The position numbers and the translations under genes were made by a program. Source: Centrapalus pauciflorus (taxonomy: Eukaryota; Streptophyta; Magnoliopsida; Asterales; Asteraceae). From it: a stretch of 64,000 nucleotides of DNA. This document shows positions 9,355 through 21,906 of the stretch, piece after piece; the stretch's first letter is position 1, and the number at the start of each line of letters is the position of its first letter. The notes beneath the pieces are model-generated. The model saw only the letters and a list, made by a program, of their open reading frames with translations, ran no database searches and was not told the DNA's origin. Where the stretch lies: positions 1-64,000 of the forward strand of contig JAANYP010002037.1 of assembly GCA_020465985.1 (NCBI GenBank), written 5' to 3'.

Positions 9355-10757
9355 CGACCCTAAGATTATCTCCTAAGTTTGATCTTATCTCACTTAACGG
9401 GGGAACGACTTCAGACTCTACATTTTCTTCCTCATGAACATTGTCCTCGGAGTTAGAGTTTGTAGTCTGATTTTTGTTTGTAGGAAACTCAGAATCATTC
9501 TCTGCTGGAGAGCTCTCTTCTGTCGTTGTAGGCTCAGAAGTTGATGGCAAGCTTGTCCTGGGAAAACTTTGACCCGTCATCATTCAAATTCAATGATGAT
9601 AAGTCTTGTTCAATTGTACCTGCATTTCCATCCAAAGGAATGTTAAATGATTCAAACAGTTTGTCATAATCAAAAATCCATTTCGGACCAGTTTGGGGTT
9701 CATGTGTATAACTTGTTACATCAATGTTATACACAATTTCTACCGTACCATTTGTTTTATTAAAAACCCGTTTATTTGGTGAGTTAGACACATAACCTAG
9801 GAAATAACCTTCGTCAGCCTTTTCACCAAACTTAGGTTGATGTTTTGTTTTCATTAACGTACACGGTACCTCAAAACGGTTTGAAGCCAGTGAAATTTGG
9901 TGGCCTTTTATTCAAAACTTCATAACAGGTTTTGTTCAATGATTTGACAGTAAGGACCCGGTTTAAAACATGACAAGCGGTATTCACTGGCTCCCCCCAA
10001 AACACGGTAGGAAGCTTTGAATCCGAGAGCATGGTCCTTGCTGCCTCAATCAAAGTCCTGTTTTTCCGTTCTGCCACCCCATTTTGTTGTGGCTCATAAG
10101 GTGTACTAAATTGATGCACTATGCCTTTTGATAGGCAATAAACACCAATTACAGTGTTTTTAAATTCTGTTCCGTCATCACTCCTGATACGTTTTACTCG
10201 CGTCCCATAGGAGTTTTCGACTTGGTCTAAGAACCCGATTAGCTTGGCAGCCGTCTCGTCCTTTGTACCTCAAAAGAAAACCCAAGAAAATTGTGAGTAA
10301 TCATCAGTGATAACTAAACAGTACCAACTACAACCTATACTCCTTTTGTTGATTGGTCCGAACAGGTCATATGCAACAAATCGAAAGCGGCAGCTATAGA
10401 GTTCTGAGTCTTGGACTTGTGTGACTTATTGTGTTGTTTGCCTTTCTTGCATGGTACACACTTGTCTTCAAACTGAAAACTCTTCATTGGAACACCTTGC
10501 ACCAGTCCATTCTTAGTGATGTAGTTCATTTTTCTTAGGTGCAAATGTGCCATGCGTCTGTGCCATAAAACGGATTCGGTTTCTGAAGCTTTTGATAGAA
10601 GACATATTGGTCCCATCGAAGATTCTGGTTTATTCATGTCTAGCATGTACAAGTCATTCTTCCTTGGGGCCCTCATCAATATCCACTCTTTAGGTACTTT
10701 AAATCCTGGTTTAGCACTAATGCCTCAGTATCATTGAAAATCACTGAGTTCTTCTTA
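9355..10757 (-). pseudogene. Copia J pol: integrase and acidic linker to RT
   Basis: Reading on the - strand, a GAG-pre-integrase/HHCC block comes first (WHRRMAHLHLRKMN, then CVPCKKGKQ, about 10400-10600). The integrase core follows (DLLHM near 10370, RIRSDDGTEF near 10170, QQNGVAERKNRTLIEAA near 10050) and then a Ser/Glu/Asn-rich linker (9344-9583) before RT. A 1-bp loss near 10370 destroys the first catalytic Asp codon, and further frameshifts lie near 9870 and 9550. The upstream end is cut by Gypsy C at 10758; protease and Gag resume at 19522. Integrase would insert cDNA into the genome. Confidence 0.85.
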
Positions 10758-12700
10758 TGTAACATCCCAAATTTTAATTATATGTAATTTACGGTTTTAA
10801 GACTCAATTATTTGTATTAATGAAATATTATGTCAATTTAAGTTATTTTGATCATTATATCAGTTAAATGAGAAAATACAAAGTTGAGGGGTATATTATG
10901 CAAATAAGTTAAAATACAAATAAAAGGGATGAAAAACCCTTCATTTCATCAAATCCACTCTCACTCTACTCTCTCTCTCTAACCGGCTCTCTCTCTACTC
11001 TCTCTTCCTCTCGGCTCCATCCAAGAAAACACAAGAATTCAACAAATTTCAAGTGCAAAAGTTGGAAACAAGTTGCAATTTAGGGACTATAACTGCTGCA
11101 ACAAACGATTTGAGGTAACAATTACTCATATTTACGGATTTTTGAAGTTGTGGTTCGGTTTTTATGAATACCGATTTCTAAGATTATTGTTGCAAATGTT
11201 AATGCATGTTGTATATTTTCGTTGCAATGTTAAAATCGAAGGTTGATAATGTAGTGTACCAAATTTCAGAATCAGATTCCACCTCTAAGTGTGATTTCTA
11301 GATAAGTGTGTGTTTTAGTGTGTGTGTTTATCGAGACATGTAGAAAATGGACACAAATGGGTTGTTTTGGTACATAAGTGTTATGATATAAGTTGAAATA
11401 GTGTTTCTAAGTTCATATTTACTATTTTAGTTACTGAAACATGCAAAAATGGACAAAACATAATTTCTGGAAAATGTTGGAAAAACTTCTAAGTATGAAC
11501 TCGGTTCGGACCTATATCCGAATTCGGACCTCTCCCCAATACGGATCGATAGTGATTTCGGACCATAGGAACTTCGGACTATACCCATTTCGGACCAACA
11601 CATATTACGGATCACCTTAATTTCGGACCATCACCTATTTCGGATCATGCCAATTTCGGACCCCAATCCGGATCAACCCCAATTCGGACCAAGGATCAAT
11701 TTCGGACACTTTATATTTCGGACCATCCGAATTCGGATGTGGTCCGAATTCAGACCCAATTACACTTAATTTTCAGATTACAATTTTTAAGCAATTACTG
11801 ACACAAAATCACCATTACACTTACTTTACAGATCATTGTGGTGTTATCAAAACACACATTGATTCAGAGACAAGTCACATTATACCAATCACTGTGAGTT
11901 GCAGATTATCATTCGAACATTTATTGTTTTTACATTCATGTTTATACATTCAATGGCATGTTCACATTGTTCATATACTTCATTTGGCACTCATGAAATG
12001 ATTTGTTGTTATGATGCACACTCGTACTTGACATGTAACACACATGTAGCTTGCGTTCATTTGAAAGTGCATCTATTTACATCATGCTTGCACTGCATGA
12101 TCATTACTTCATAATCTGATGCGACCTGGACTGGGGCTGACAGCAGGCCACTGTCGGGGACTGATCATCCCACTCGTATCCCATCAGGTTCGGCACATCC
12201 CCGATCAGCATATTGAACTGCCAACCCATGCTTGCACTGCATGGTTTTTCACATACACTGAGGCTTACACTGCCGATATTCACATACATGGGGCTTACAC
12301 TGCCCATGGTTAAGCATTGTTTGTAAAGTAATATTTGTTGTATGCATAATCTGTTATCTCACTAAGCATTTAGCTTACTGTTGACTCACATTGTTTACAG
12401 GCAAAGGCAAGAGTGTAGCTGGACCATCTACTTAAGCATATCAAATCAATATCCCGGAGACCTTAGTAGCTATTGGTAGTTGAATGTAATAGCTTTGGGC
12501 TGGGATTTCTACTTCTAAAACAATTATGTTGATGTAATAGTTAGACTTTTATCACTGTAGACACGTATTCTATTGCTTTAGTGTGGATTTGCTTAATTCT
12601 AATTTAAGTATTCAATTTCAATTATCATGATTATTCATTGGGTTGTTTGTCGATCCTGGTGATTGCTACAAATATATCATTAATTCAAGAGGGCGTCACA
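10758..12700 (+). mobile_element. 5' LTR of Gypsy C
   Basis: It runs from TGTAACATCCC to GGGCGTCACA. CT-rich stretches at about 10965-11012 lie downstream of an AT-rich region (ACAAATAAAAGGG near 10916) and may mark the promoter and R region. A TTCGGACC array occupies 11500-11757. The short ORFs near 11899-12114 and 12119-12313 recur in the other LTR only because the LTRs are near-identical; I do not call them genes. Confidence 0.9.
11495..11760. repeat. TTCGGA(C/T)C motif array in the Gypsy C LTR
   Basis: About eighteen copies of TTCGGACC or TTCGGATC occur, mostly at 12-20 bp spacing and mostly in the same orientation, ending with the palindromic CCGAATTCGGAT near 11732. The same array is at 18310-18580 in the 3' LTR. 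Confidence 0.9.
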
Positions 12701-12705
12701 GGTTT

Positions 12706-12717
12706 TGGTATCAGAGC
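12706..12717 (+). promoter_or_regulatory. Primer-binding site of Gypsy C
   Basis: TGGTATCAGAGC, complementary to plant initiator-Met tRNA, lies five bases after the LTR end. It primes minus-strand cDNA synthesis. Confidence 0.93.
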
Positions 12718-12905
12718 ATTAGTTTGAGGTTTCAAGTGTCCGCGAGGACTTGGACTCAAACTTAGGTTATGATATTAGAATGAACTTCTAAGTAATGATC
12801 TGAACTAAGATAGGATTGACATGCACACGGGGAAACACAAAGGGTAACTGTACACTTAGGACTTACAAATAAATGTTCTAAATATAAGTTGTTATATTTC
12901 AGAAC

Positions 12906-14655
12906 ATGTCAGGAGACGATATGACTCCTCAGCAAATGTTCCAGATGATGCAAGCTCTCATGGAACAAAACAATGAGCTACAATCCAAACGAATGGCTGA
13001 GCAGGCTCAGTCATTTGCTGATCAGTTAAGGGCCAGAGATGAGGCCGAGGCAAAACGAAAGGCCGATAAGCGAAAGAACAAGGAACAACAACAGGATGAT
13101 CAAGAGGAAAGACAAGACACTGGGTCTTCTAACAGGTCAAGGGGCTGTAGGTTTAAGGACTTCAAAAGTAACGGGGCTGTTACTTTTGATGGAACCGGAG
13201 ATGCTGTGATTGCATTGGAATGGATCACCACCACGGAACGAACTTTCAGAATCAGCGACTGCGCTGATAAAGACATGGTCCGCTTTGCAACCGCTATGTT
13301 TGCAAGGGACGCTGTTATGTGGTGGGACGCAATGACACATGTGTTGACGATGGAGGTAGTATCACACATGTCATGGAGCGAGTTTAAGGAAGTGTTTTCT
13401 TAACAGTACTGTCCAGCCGACGATAAGCGACGTCTCGAGGCAAAATTCCTGAACTTAACTCAGGGAACGAAAACGGTTACACAATATGCCGTTGAGTTCA
13501 CCCGATTGAGTCTGTTCGCACCCCATCAAGTAGACACGGAAGAGAGAAAAATAGCTCGGTTTGAGGCCGGACTAGACTATGAGATACGCCGAACCATGAG
13601 TGGGGTTCGGTATACAACGTTTGCTGGATTACTCGAGGCTGCTCGGAATGTGGAGCAGATTGTCCTGTTATCCGGATATGTCATAGGTTCAGCCGCCGCA
13701 ACACCGACTCAACCGTCGCCGCCAAAAAGGCAGCGGGAGTCTGGATCTTCCCGATTCTCTCCTCAATCCCATCAACAGTCATCATCACCCAAGAAGGGAA
13801 GAGCCTTTTCGGCCAGTTCAGAAATGAGAGACTGCAGACGATGCAGAAAAGCGCACTCTGGGGAGTGCAAGACTCGGGACATGTATTGTTTCTGCTGTGG
13901 GCAGAAAGGCCATCACTGGGAGCATTGTCCACGAAAAGATGATGCATGCTACAACTGCCACAGACTTGGCCATTTCTCAAGGGACTGCCCGAAACCCCCA
14001 CGAGATCAGAATGCTCCACAATCAACAGCAAGATCTTCTGTAGCTTCCACGGCTCGCAGGGATCAATCTCAAAGGGCTCCAACAAGGGCGTTCCAAATCA
14101 CAGCTGAAGAAGCAAAGGATGACCCGGAGGTGGTCACTGGTACGTTCTATGTTAACTCAATTCCTGCACGTATACTGTTTGATTCCGGAGCAAATCGTTC
14201 GTTTGTCTCCACTACATTTGCTCGTCAATTCAATATGCCAACTTCCAAACTGCAATTTGTACTTGACATAGAAACTGCTAGCAATATGTTAGTAAAAGCA
14301 GACAAAGTGTATAGGAATTGTACATTATTGGTAGAAGACGTAGTATTCAATATAGATCTGATCCCTATGGAGTTCGGGGAATTCGATATCATAGTAGGCA
14401 TGGACTGGTTAGTTCATAACGAGGCCCAAATCGTTTGCAAGAAAAGAATGATCAAGATTACCACTCCCGAGGGCCGAGACATATGCATTTATGGTGATAG
14501 ACACAAAGGCGACTTATGCCTTATTTCAATTGCAAAAGCCCGAAAGCACGTTGCCAAGGGTTGTTCAGCTTACTTAGCCTACGCTGTAGATGCAAAGGCT
14601 GAAGTTCAATCTCCTTCTACCGTTCCCGTTGTTTCTGAATTTCCAGATTCTTTCC
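12906..14655 (+). pseudogene. Gypsy C Gag and aspartic protease
   Basis: ATG at 12906 follows an AACATG context also present in element E. The first 70 or so residues are a Lys/Glu/Gln-rich helix, then the Retrotrans_gag capsid domain (ALEWITTTERTFRI, MWWDAM). Three zinc knuckles follow: a short CX2CX3HX3C and two of type CX2CX4HX4C (about 13835-13990). The protease has ILFDSGANRSFVS with the catalytic Asp codon at 14181. A TAA at 13401-13403 interrupts the capsid where E reads CAA, a C-to-T change. A 1-bp loss in the T run near 14655 shifts the frame before RT. Gag forms the particle; protease cleaves the polyprotein. Confidence 0.92.
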
Positions 14656-17584
14656 AGAAGATATCTCGGGATTGCCACCTGATCGCCAAGTGGAATTCCG
14701 CATTGACCTCATTCCTGGAGCTGCTCCAATAGCAAAGGCTCCATACCGTTTAGCTCCTGCAGAAATGCAGGAAATGATGAAGCAGTTACAGGAGCTACTT
14801 GACAAAGGCTTTATCCGCCCAAGTTCATCTCCTTGGGGCGCTCCTGTTCTGTTCGTCAAGAAGAAGGATGGCACATTACGTATGTGCATTGACTACCGGG
14901 AACTCAACAAAGTCACAATCAAGAACAAGTATCCATTGCCCCGGATTGATGATCTCTTTGACCAGTTACAAGGCGCAAGCTACTTCTCGAAGATTGATCT
15001 TCGTTCGGGTTATCACCAACTCAAAGTACATTCTGATGACATTCCAAAGACGGCTTTCAGAACTCGTTACGGACACTATGAGTTTCTGGTAATGTCATTC
15101 GGTCTTACAAATGCGCCGGCTGCTTTCATGGATCTCATGAATCGAGACTGCCGACCAATGCTCGACAAATCTGTCATCGTGTTCATCGATGACATTCTCA
15201 TATATTCAAAGACCGAAGAGGATCATGCTACACATCTGAGAGAATTGCTAGAGTTGCTACGCAAAGAGCGACTTTATGCCAAATTCTCAAAGTGTGAATT
15301 CTGGTTGAGGCAGGTACGTCTCAACGTTTGAAACAATTTCATGGTCCTTATACTCAAACATAAATTCTTTTATTAACTTGTACCTCTTAAACAATCAATT
15401 CAGATCCAATTCTTGGGGCACGTGATATCTGGTGCTGGGATTGCTGTTGATCCTGCAAAGATCGAAGCTATCCAGAACTGGGAATCACCCCGCAACGCCT
15501 CAGAGATTCGGAGTTTTCTGGGATTGGCTGGTTACTACCGCCGACTTATCAAAGACTTCTCAAAGATCGCCGTTCCGCTAACAAAGCTTACTCGCAAGAA
15601 CGCGACCTTCTTTTGGGGAGAAGAACAGCAAATGGCATTCGACAACTTGAAGAATCTGCTAAGTGAAGCACCAGTGTTAGCCCTGCCTGAAGGGAACGAA
15701 GACTTCGTAGTCTACACAGATGCATCAGGCATGGGTTTGGGTGCGGTACTAATGCAAAGAGGAAACGTCATAGCTTATGCTTCTAGACAACTCAAACCAC
15801 ATGAGAAAGACTACTCTACTCATGATCTAGAGCTAACTGCTGTGACTTTCGCTCTCAAGTTATGGAGACACTATTTGTACGGAACCAAGTGTCAGCTCTA
15901 CACTGATCACAAGAGTTTAAAGTATATATTCAGTCAGAAGGACTTGAATATGAGGCAAAGAAGGTCAATGGAGCTGATAAAAGATTACGACTGTGAGATT
16001 CTCTATCATCCAGGGAAGGCCAACGTAGTGGCCGATGCTCTAAGTCGAAAAGCATACTGCAAGGCATATTGCTACGCCTTGACTTCTACAATTTTGACCT
16101 CAACTATTATAGATGGTGTTAGGGCTGCTCAGTTACAGGCCCTAAAAGAAGAGAATGTTAAAGACGAAGATGTCAGGATTCAGTTGCCATTAATGCAAGA
16201 CGATGGAACTGGACTGAAAGGAGTTTACGGTAGAGTTTGGGTTCCTAAGTTCGGGAACATGCGAGATGTAATTCTCGAGGAGGCTCATCAATCTAAATTC
16301 TCAATTCATCCTGGCAGCACAAAAATGTACAACGACCTGAAGGCCGATTTCTGGTGGCCAGGATTGAAAAGAGATGTCGGTCAGTATGTTGAAAGGTGCA
16401 GAACATGTCGTCTAGTCAAAGCCGAGCACCAACAACCCTATGGTAGTATGCAACCTCTTCCTATCCCAGAATGAAAGTGGGACCATATTACCATGGATTT
16501 CGTAACCAAGCTACCTAAGACTCGTCGTCAACATGACGCCATTTGGGTCATTGTTGACCGATTAACCAAATCTGCTCACTTCATACCAATCCGAGAAACC
16601 TACTCACTGGACCGACTTGCCCAAATCTACGTTAACGAAATCGTTATTAGGCATGGTGTGCCTAAGTCTATTGTCTCCGACCGAGATAGTAGATTCACTT
16701 CTAATTTCTGGACTGCTCTGCAAAACGGTCTTGGTACTCGTATCGCAATGAGTACTGCCTATAGACCTCAATCTGATGGGCAAAGTGAAAGAACAATCCT
16801 AACTCTCGAAGACATGCTTAGAGCCTGTGTCATGGATTTGGGTGGTAACTGGGACGATCACCTCCCATTGGTTGAATTCTCCTACAACAATAGTTACCAT
16901 TCCACTATCAAGATGGCACCGTTCGAGTCTCTATACGGAAGAAAATGTAGGACTCCAACCTGTTGGAGGGAAACAGGAGAAACTCCAATAGCTGGTCCTG
17001 CTTTGCTACAAGAAACAAATGAAAAGATCCAACTCATTCGACAGTACATGAAAACAGCACAAGATCGGCAAAAGAATTATCACGATCGCCGGCACAAAGC
17101 GATAGAGTTTCAGAAGGACGATTGGGTATACTTAAAGGTTTCCCCAATGAAAGGTGTTACAAGATTCGTAAAGCGAGGAAAGCTATCACCTCGATTCATA
17201 GGACCCTTCAAAATACTAGAATGAGTTGGGAATCAGTCCTATCACTTGGACTTGCCGGAAGAGTTATCAGGAGTTCACCCGGTCTTCCACGTAGGATACT
17301 TAAGAAAGAGTCTGGTGCCCGAGAGGGAACCATGGACTGATCACTCGGACATTAAGATTGACGAACAGCTAAGGTTCGTTGATGAACCGGAGTGCATTTT
17401 GGAGACAAAAGTCAAAAAGCTACGGAACAAAGAGATCAGGATGGTGCTGGTCAAGTGGAAGCATCATCGGGGAGCTAATCATACTTGGGAATCGGAAGAG
17501 GACATGAAGACTAAGTACCCAAGTTTGTTTAGCGCAGCATCACTTCGCGGACGAAGTATAGGCGTGGCGGAGCCCATGCTGTAA
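14656..17584 (+). pseudogene. Gypsy C Pol: RT, RNase H, integrase, chromodomain
   Basis: RT carries the F-I-D-D box at 15182-15193 and is interrupted by a 90-bp intron (15314-15403). RNase H starts at VVYTDASG (about 15710) and ends with the DALSRKA block. Integrase has the HHCC zinc motif (HPGSTKMYN to CRTCRLVK, about 16310-16420), DFVTKLP, VSDRDSRF and DGQSERT as the D-D-E region. The C-terminal chromodomain (ILETKVKKL to YPSLF, about 17395-17525) probably directs integration to heterochromatin. Stops at 16472 (TGA where E has TGG) and 17222 (TGA, E has AAA) disrupt an otherwise single frame. The stop is next to the LTR. Confidence 0.92.
15314..15403 (+). other. Spliceosomal-type intron in Gypsy C reverse transcriptase
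   Basis: Reading frame and homology stop at CAG and resume 90 bp later at ATCCAATTCTTGG. The insert begins GTACGT, is AT-rich, contains TATTAAC about 32 bp before its end as a possible branch region, and ends TTCAG. Element E has the same codons joined directly (CAG then ATTCAATTTTTGG at 46168-46183). Element D carries an 85-bp intron-like insert at exactly the same place. Confidence 0.8.
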
Positions 17585-19521
17585 CATCCCAAATTTTAAT
17601 TATATGTAATTTACGGTTTTAAGACTCAATTATTTGTATTAATGAAATATTATGTCAATTTAAGTTATTTTGATCATTATATCAGTTAAATGAGAAAATA
17701 CAAAGTTGAGGGGTATATTATGCAAATAAGTTAAAATACAAATAAAAGGGATGAAAACCCTTCATTTCATCAAATCCACTCTCACTCTACTCTCTCTCTC
17801 TAACCGGCTCTCTCTCTACTCTCTCTTCCTGTCGGCTCCATCCAAGAAAACACAAGAATTCAACAAATTTCAAGTGCAAAAGTTGGAAACAAGTTGCAAT
17901 TTAGGAACTATAACTGCTGCAACAAACGATTTGAGGTAACAATTACTCATATTTACGGATTTTTGAAGTTTTGGTTCGGTTTTTATGAAAACCGATTTCT
18001 AAGATTATTGTTGCAAATGTTAATGCATGTTGTATATTTTTGTTGCAATGTTAAAATCGAAGGTTGATAATGTAGTGTACCAAATTTCAGAATCAGATTC
18101 CACCTCTAAGTGTGATTTCTAGATAAGTGTGTGTTTTAGTGTGTGTGTTTATCGAGACATGTAGAAAATGGACACAAATGGGTTGTTTTGGTAGATAAGT
18201 GTTATGATATAAGTTGAAATAGTGTTTCTAAGTTCATATTTACTATTTTAGTTACTGAAACATGCAAAAATGGACAAAACATAATTTCTGGAAAATGTTG
18301 GAAAAACTTTAAGTATGAACTCGGTTCGGACCTATATCCGAATTCGGACCTCTCCCCAATTCGGATCGATAGTGATTTCGGACCATAGGAACTTCGGACT
18401 ATACCCATTTCGGACCAACACATATTACGGATCACCTTAATTTCGGACCATCACCTATTTCGGATCATGCCAATTTCGGACCCCAATCCGGATCAACCCC
18501 AATTCGGACCAAGGATCAATTTCGGACACTTTATATTTCGGACCATCCGAATTCGGATGTGGTCCGAATTCAGACCCAATTACACATAATTTTTAGATTA
18601 CAATTTTTAAGCAATTACTGACACAAAATCACCATTACACTTACTTTACAGATCATTGTGGTGTTATCAAAACACACATTGATTCAGAGACAAGTCACAC
18701 TATACCAATCACTGTGAGTTGCAGATTATCATTCGAACATTTATTGTTTTTACATTCATGTTTATACATTCAATGGCATGTTCACATTGTTCATATACTT
18801 CATTTGGCACTCATGAAATGATTTGTTGTTATGATGCACACTCGTACTTGACATGTAACACACATGTAGCTTGCGTTCATTTGAAAGTGCATCTATTTAC
18901 ATCATGCTTGCACTGCATGATCATTACTTCATAATCTGATGCGACCTGGACTGGGGCTGACAGCAGGCCACTGTCGGGGACTGATCATCCCACTCGTATC
19001 CCATCAGGTTCGGCACATCCCCGATCAGCATATTGAACTGCCAACCCATGCTTGCACTGCATGGTTTTTCACATACACTGAGGCTTACACTGCCGATATT
19101 CACATACATGAGGCTTACACTGCCCATGGTTAAGCATTGTTTGTAAAGAAATATTTGTTGTATGCATAATCTGTTATCTCACTAAGCATTTAGCTTACTG
19201 TTGACTCACATTGTTTACAGGCAAAGGCAAGAGTGTAGCTGGACCATCTACTTAAGCATATCAAATCAATATCCCGGAGACCTTAGTAGCTATTTGTACT
19301 TGAATGTAATAGCTTTGGGCTGGGATTTCTACTTCTAAAACAATTATGTTGATGTAATAGTTAGACTTTTATCACTGTAGACATGTATTGTATTGCTTTA
19401 GTGTGGATTTGCTTAATTCTAATTTAAGTATTCAATTTTAATTATCATGATTATTCATTGGGTTGTTTGTCGATCCTGGTGATTGCTACAAATATATCAT
19501 TAATCCAACAAGGACGTCACA
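17580..19521 (+). mobile_element. 3' LTR of Gypsy C
   Basis: It runs from TGTAACATCCC to AGGACGTCACA. It is preceded by the G-rich stretch GGCGTGGCGGAGCCCATGC, conserved at the same place in E, where the polypurine tract is expected. The outer end abuts the target duplication TCTTA. Confidence 0.92.
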
Positions 19522-19757
19522 TCTTATCACAGATTTGAGATACACTAATGAGATTATGAACAAGTTTATCAACATGGTAAACTTGATCAAGTTTGATAGT
19601 CCCATTAGTGACCACTTCGGTACCGGTGATATTTCCTCCTTTGTTACCAGTGAATGATACAAATCCCCTATTCCCTCCCTTGAAGTCTGTGAGTAGACTT
19701 CTTTCCCCAGTCATGTGCCTAGAGCAACCACTTGTTGTTTGGACCTGTAGCTATCTC
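19522..19757 (-). pseudogene. Copia J protease region, damaged
   Basis: The - strand carries the segment after the Copia protease active site (SGCSRHMTGERSLL) and the following LVHNLISVSQIC block that leads into integrase. Compared with K (WYLDSGCSGHMTG), the bases that would encode the residues up to and including the catalytic Asp are missing near 19727, so the enzyme is dead and the frame is lost. The integrase part continues at 10757 on the other side of Gypsy C. Confidence 0.75.
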
Positions 19758-19780
19758 CTGCACATGAAAGAAAAGAGGTT
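19758..19780 (-). promoter_or_regulatory. Possible splice acceptor between Gag and Pol of Copia J
   Basis: Immediately after the Gag stop the - strand reads CCTCTTTTCTTTCATGTGCAG, a pyrimidine tract ending in CAG with the last G at 19758, about 20 nt past the stop. Element K has the same arrangement (61818-61842). A GTATGT donor-like word lies 82 nt upstream (19834-19839), but joining those two does not give an open frame in this damaged copy. Confidence 0.4.
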
Positions 19781-21906
19781 AGTTATCACGGGGTACCCAA
19801 GCCATGACTGACTTGGTAATACCATTCTCATCTACATACGTGAACTCCTTCAAATACCCATCTCTCCTGTCAGGTGACTTGGGTGTTTGATTTAGAGCCT
19901 GTTGTGGTGCAGAGTGATTTAAGTTCACTCTCGGCCTTTGTGTAGGCATTTGCTGTGGGCCCTTGAATAATTTCGATTATAAGGCATTTCCGAGTGATAT
20001 CCCGGGGCTCTACCTGGTGTCTGATATCTTACAGGAGTGTGTGACGTAACCGGAGTGTAAGCTCTTCTAGGTGTAGTACTCCTATAATTTTGTTGAGGTA
20101 TTGACCTAGTTTGATTAGGGACTCTATTCGGTGAATTTGTCCTAACCACATCATTGGGTCTACCTGACACAGGTGTTTGTTTCACAGCACTTTTTGGTGT
20201 GGCTTGCACAATTTTCTCGGTGTGTTGAGAACCACTTGTGCTTGCTACACTTGGAGAAGGTTTATGTTGTTCCGACTTTCCATTTTTAGGTGTAGATTAT
20301 ACCTTCCTATGTGGACAACTAGAAGCAACATGTCCCTTTTCATGACATCTAAAACAAGACATTTTGTCAATAGACTTCTTATGCGTGCCCTTTGACTTAG
20401 GTGTCTCACTAGTGTCTTGTTCTTTCGTTTCGACTATAGTGACTGTTTCGTCCTTTTGATTATTAAAGTCAGGTTTGGCTTCTCCTATAAGCTTATCACT
20501 AGAAGATGACACAAATTTGACATTCTTAATCTTAACATTGTTACTAGCCACCCTAGTTTCTTTATCCTTAACAGTTTCAGACATAGGTTCAGATGCTACC
20601 TCTGAGTCAACTGGTTTTTCGGTTTTATCCTGAGGCTGAGGCACATAGTTATCATTGAATGGTGGAGGACTCTCGTTATACCCTAAACCTACATGTTTCT
20701 TAGACTGACGCTGTGCATCTAAGATTTTCCCTAGGTTCAATGGAGTTCCTAAAATTTTCCAGTTTACTATTCACCTCTGCAACCTTCACCTTAGCTTCTG
20801 CTAGCTCTACCTCTTTAATCTTAAGCTCTTTGGTCAACGCCTCAACATGTTCATACATTAGTTCTACTCTAACACACTGCTCACTCAGCTTGTCTTTTAG
20901 AACTATGGCATCTTGTGCGTCTACCTTAAGCTTATTTCTAAGATCTTCTTTTATGTCTAAGAGGCTAGCATTGTCCGATTTTAAGGATTCATTTTGAGCA
21001 GTTAGATTTGTATGTGATTCAAACACTAAATTTAATCTATCATTAGTACTAGCACAGAATGCACATAAATGGCGGAAAGTAGAGGAGTTCAGAATTACCT
21101 TTGCGTGAGCTGAATCCACGTTTGCCATTTGTGCAGCAAACTCTAGAATTGTCTGATTTTCTGACTTCTCTACTAGCACATGACTGGTATCATTCTGATT
21201 GCTGTCCTCAGCCTCTTCCTCTACTCTGACACTTCCAGTCTCTGTCACTTCAGCCATGAAGGCTCTAGCGTTAGACTCTGGATGTGTACTCCAGTCATAT
21301 GTTCCATTAAGCTGTCTGTCAGATGTGACATTGGTTAACAGACCAACTATGTTTGCCTGATTACTTGAACTACCCAGTTGATATCTCCCTTGAGACTGAT
21401 TCTGGTACTGGTTCTGGTAGTTCTCAACTTTAGGTCTTTGACACTCTCTAGAAAAATGTCCTAAACCTTGGCAGTTGTAGCACTTAACTTTGGATTTATC
21501 AAACCCAATTTTATTGTTGCTGAGTCACCATGTCCAGTTGCCATTGCAGATCCATCTCTTCTAAATCATCAGGGTCCACCTGATCATAATCCTCATCCCA
21601 TAGCGCAGGATCGTTGATTTTTCCCTTGAACGCAACTGCCATTGGCGGCCACAAATGAAGCCAAAAGATTTAAATGATCTTCAGCTGATTTTGCGCTCAT
21701 CGACATCCTTGAGTATCCTTGAGACATAGATGCAGACTGAGTTGGTTTTCTTCCGGTCTGGAGTACCCTAAGAAAGCCCGGCTCCCTGAGTCATCTACTT
21801 CAACTGGAGTCGTTGTTTCACCAGTATTGAATGTTGTAGCCATCTTTAATTCACTTGCCGTTGAAGGTTTGGATTTCCCAAAATACATATCCGAATCCTG
21901 TACTTG
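19758..21906 (-). pseudogene. Copia J Gag (C-terminal two thirds), truncated
   Basis: Reading on the - strand, the segment begins abruptly at 21906 inside Gag (just before MYFGKSKP), without the N-terminal capsid. A CX2CX4HX4C zinc knuckle (CYNCQGLGHFSREC) lies near 21440-21485. A long coiled coil follows (about 20760-21070, heptad-like Glu/Lys/Leu), then a second knuckle (CFRCHEKGHVASSC, about 20315-20360), an Arg/Pro/Thr-rich basic tail, and an end in AWVPRDN followed by TAA at 19779-19781. Frameshift near 20735 and a stop at 20297 break it. The W-V-P-(K/R) end recurs four times in the protein of element M. Confidence 0.85.

Larger units (their letters stand above)
10758..19521 (+). mobile_element. 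Complete Gypsy chromovirus C (LTR to LTR)
   Basis: This 8764-bp element is flanked by the 5-bp duplication TCTTA (10753-10757 and 19522-19526) and inserted in Copia J between protease and integrase. Its parts are a 1943-bp LTR, primer-binding site, Gag, protease, RT with an intron, RNase H, integrase, chromodomain and a 1942-bp LTR. By eye the LTRs differ at roughly 20 positions (about 1%), so insertion is recent. Coding is nonetheless broken by three stops and one frameshift. The chromodomain and Gag layout point to the Tekay/Del group of chromoviruses. Confidence 0.93.

Noticed and set aside
11899..12313. ORFs of 64-71 codons in the Gypsy C LTRs, repeated at 18719-19133
   Set aside because: They recur only because the two LTRs are near-identical. 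No start context, domain or selection signal is visible.
19758..19839. Complete 82-nt intron at the J gag end (GTATGT to TGCAG)
   Set aside because: Joining these sites creates a stop at once in this copy. Only the acceptor is kept as a suggestion.
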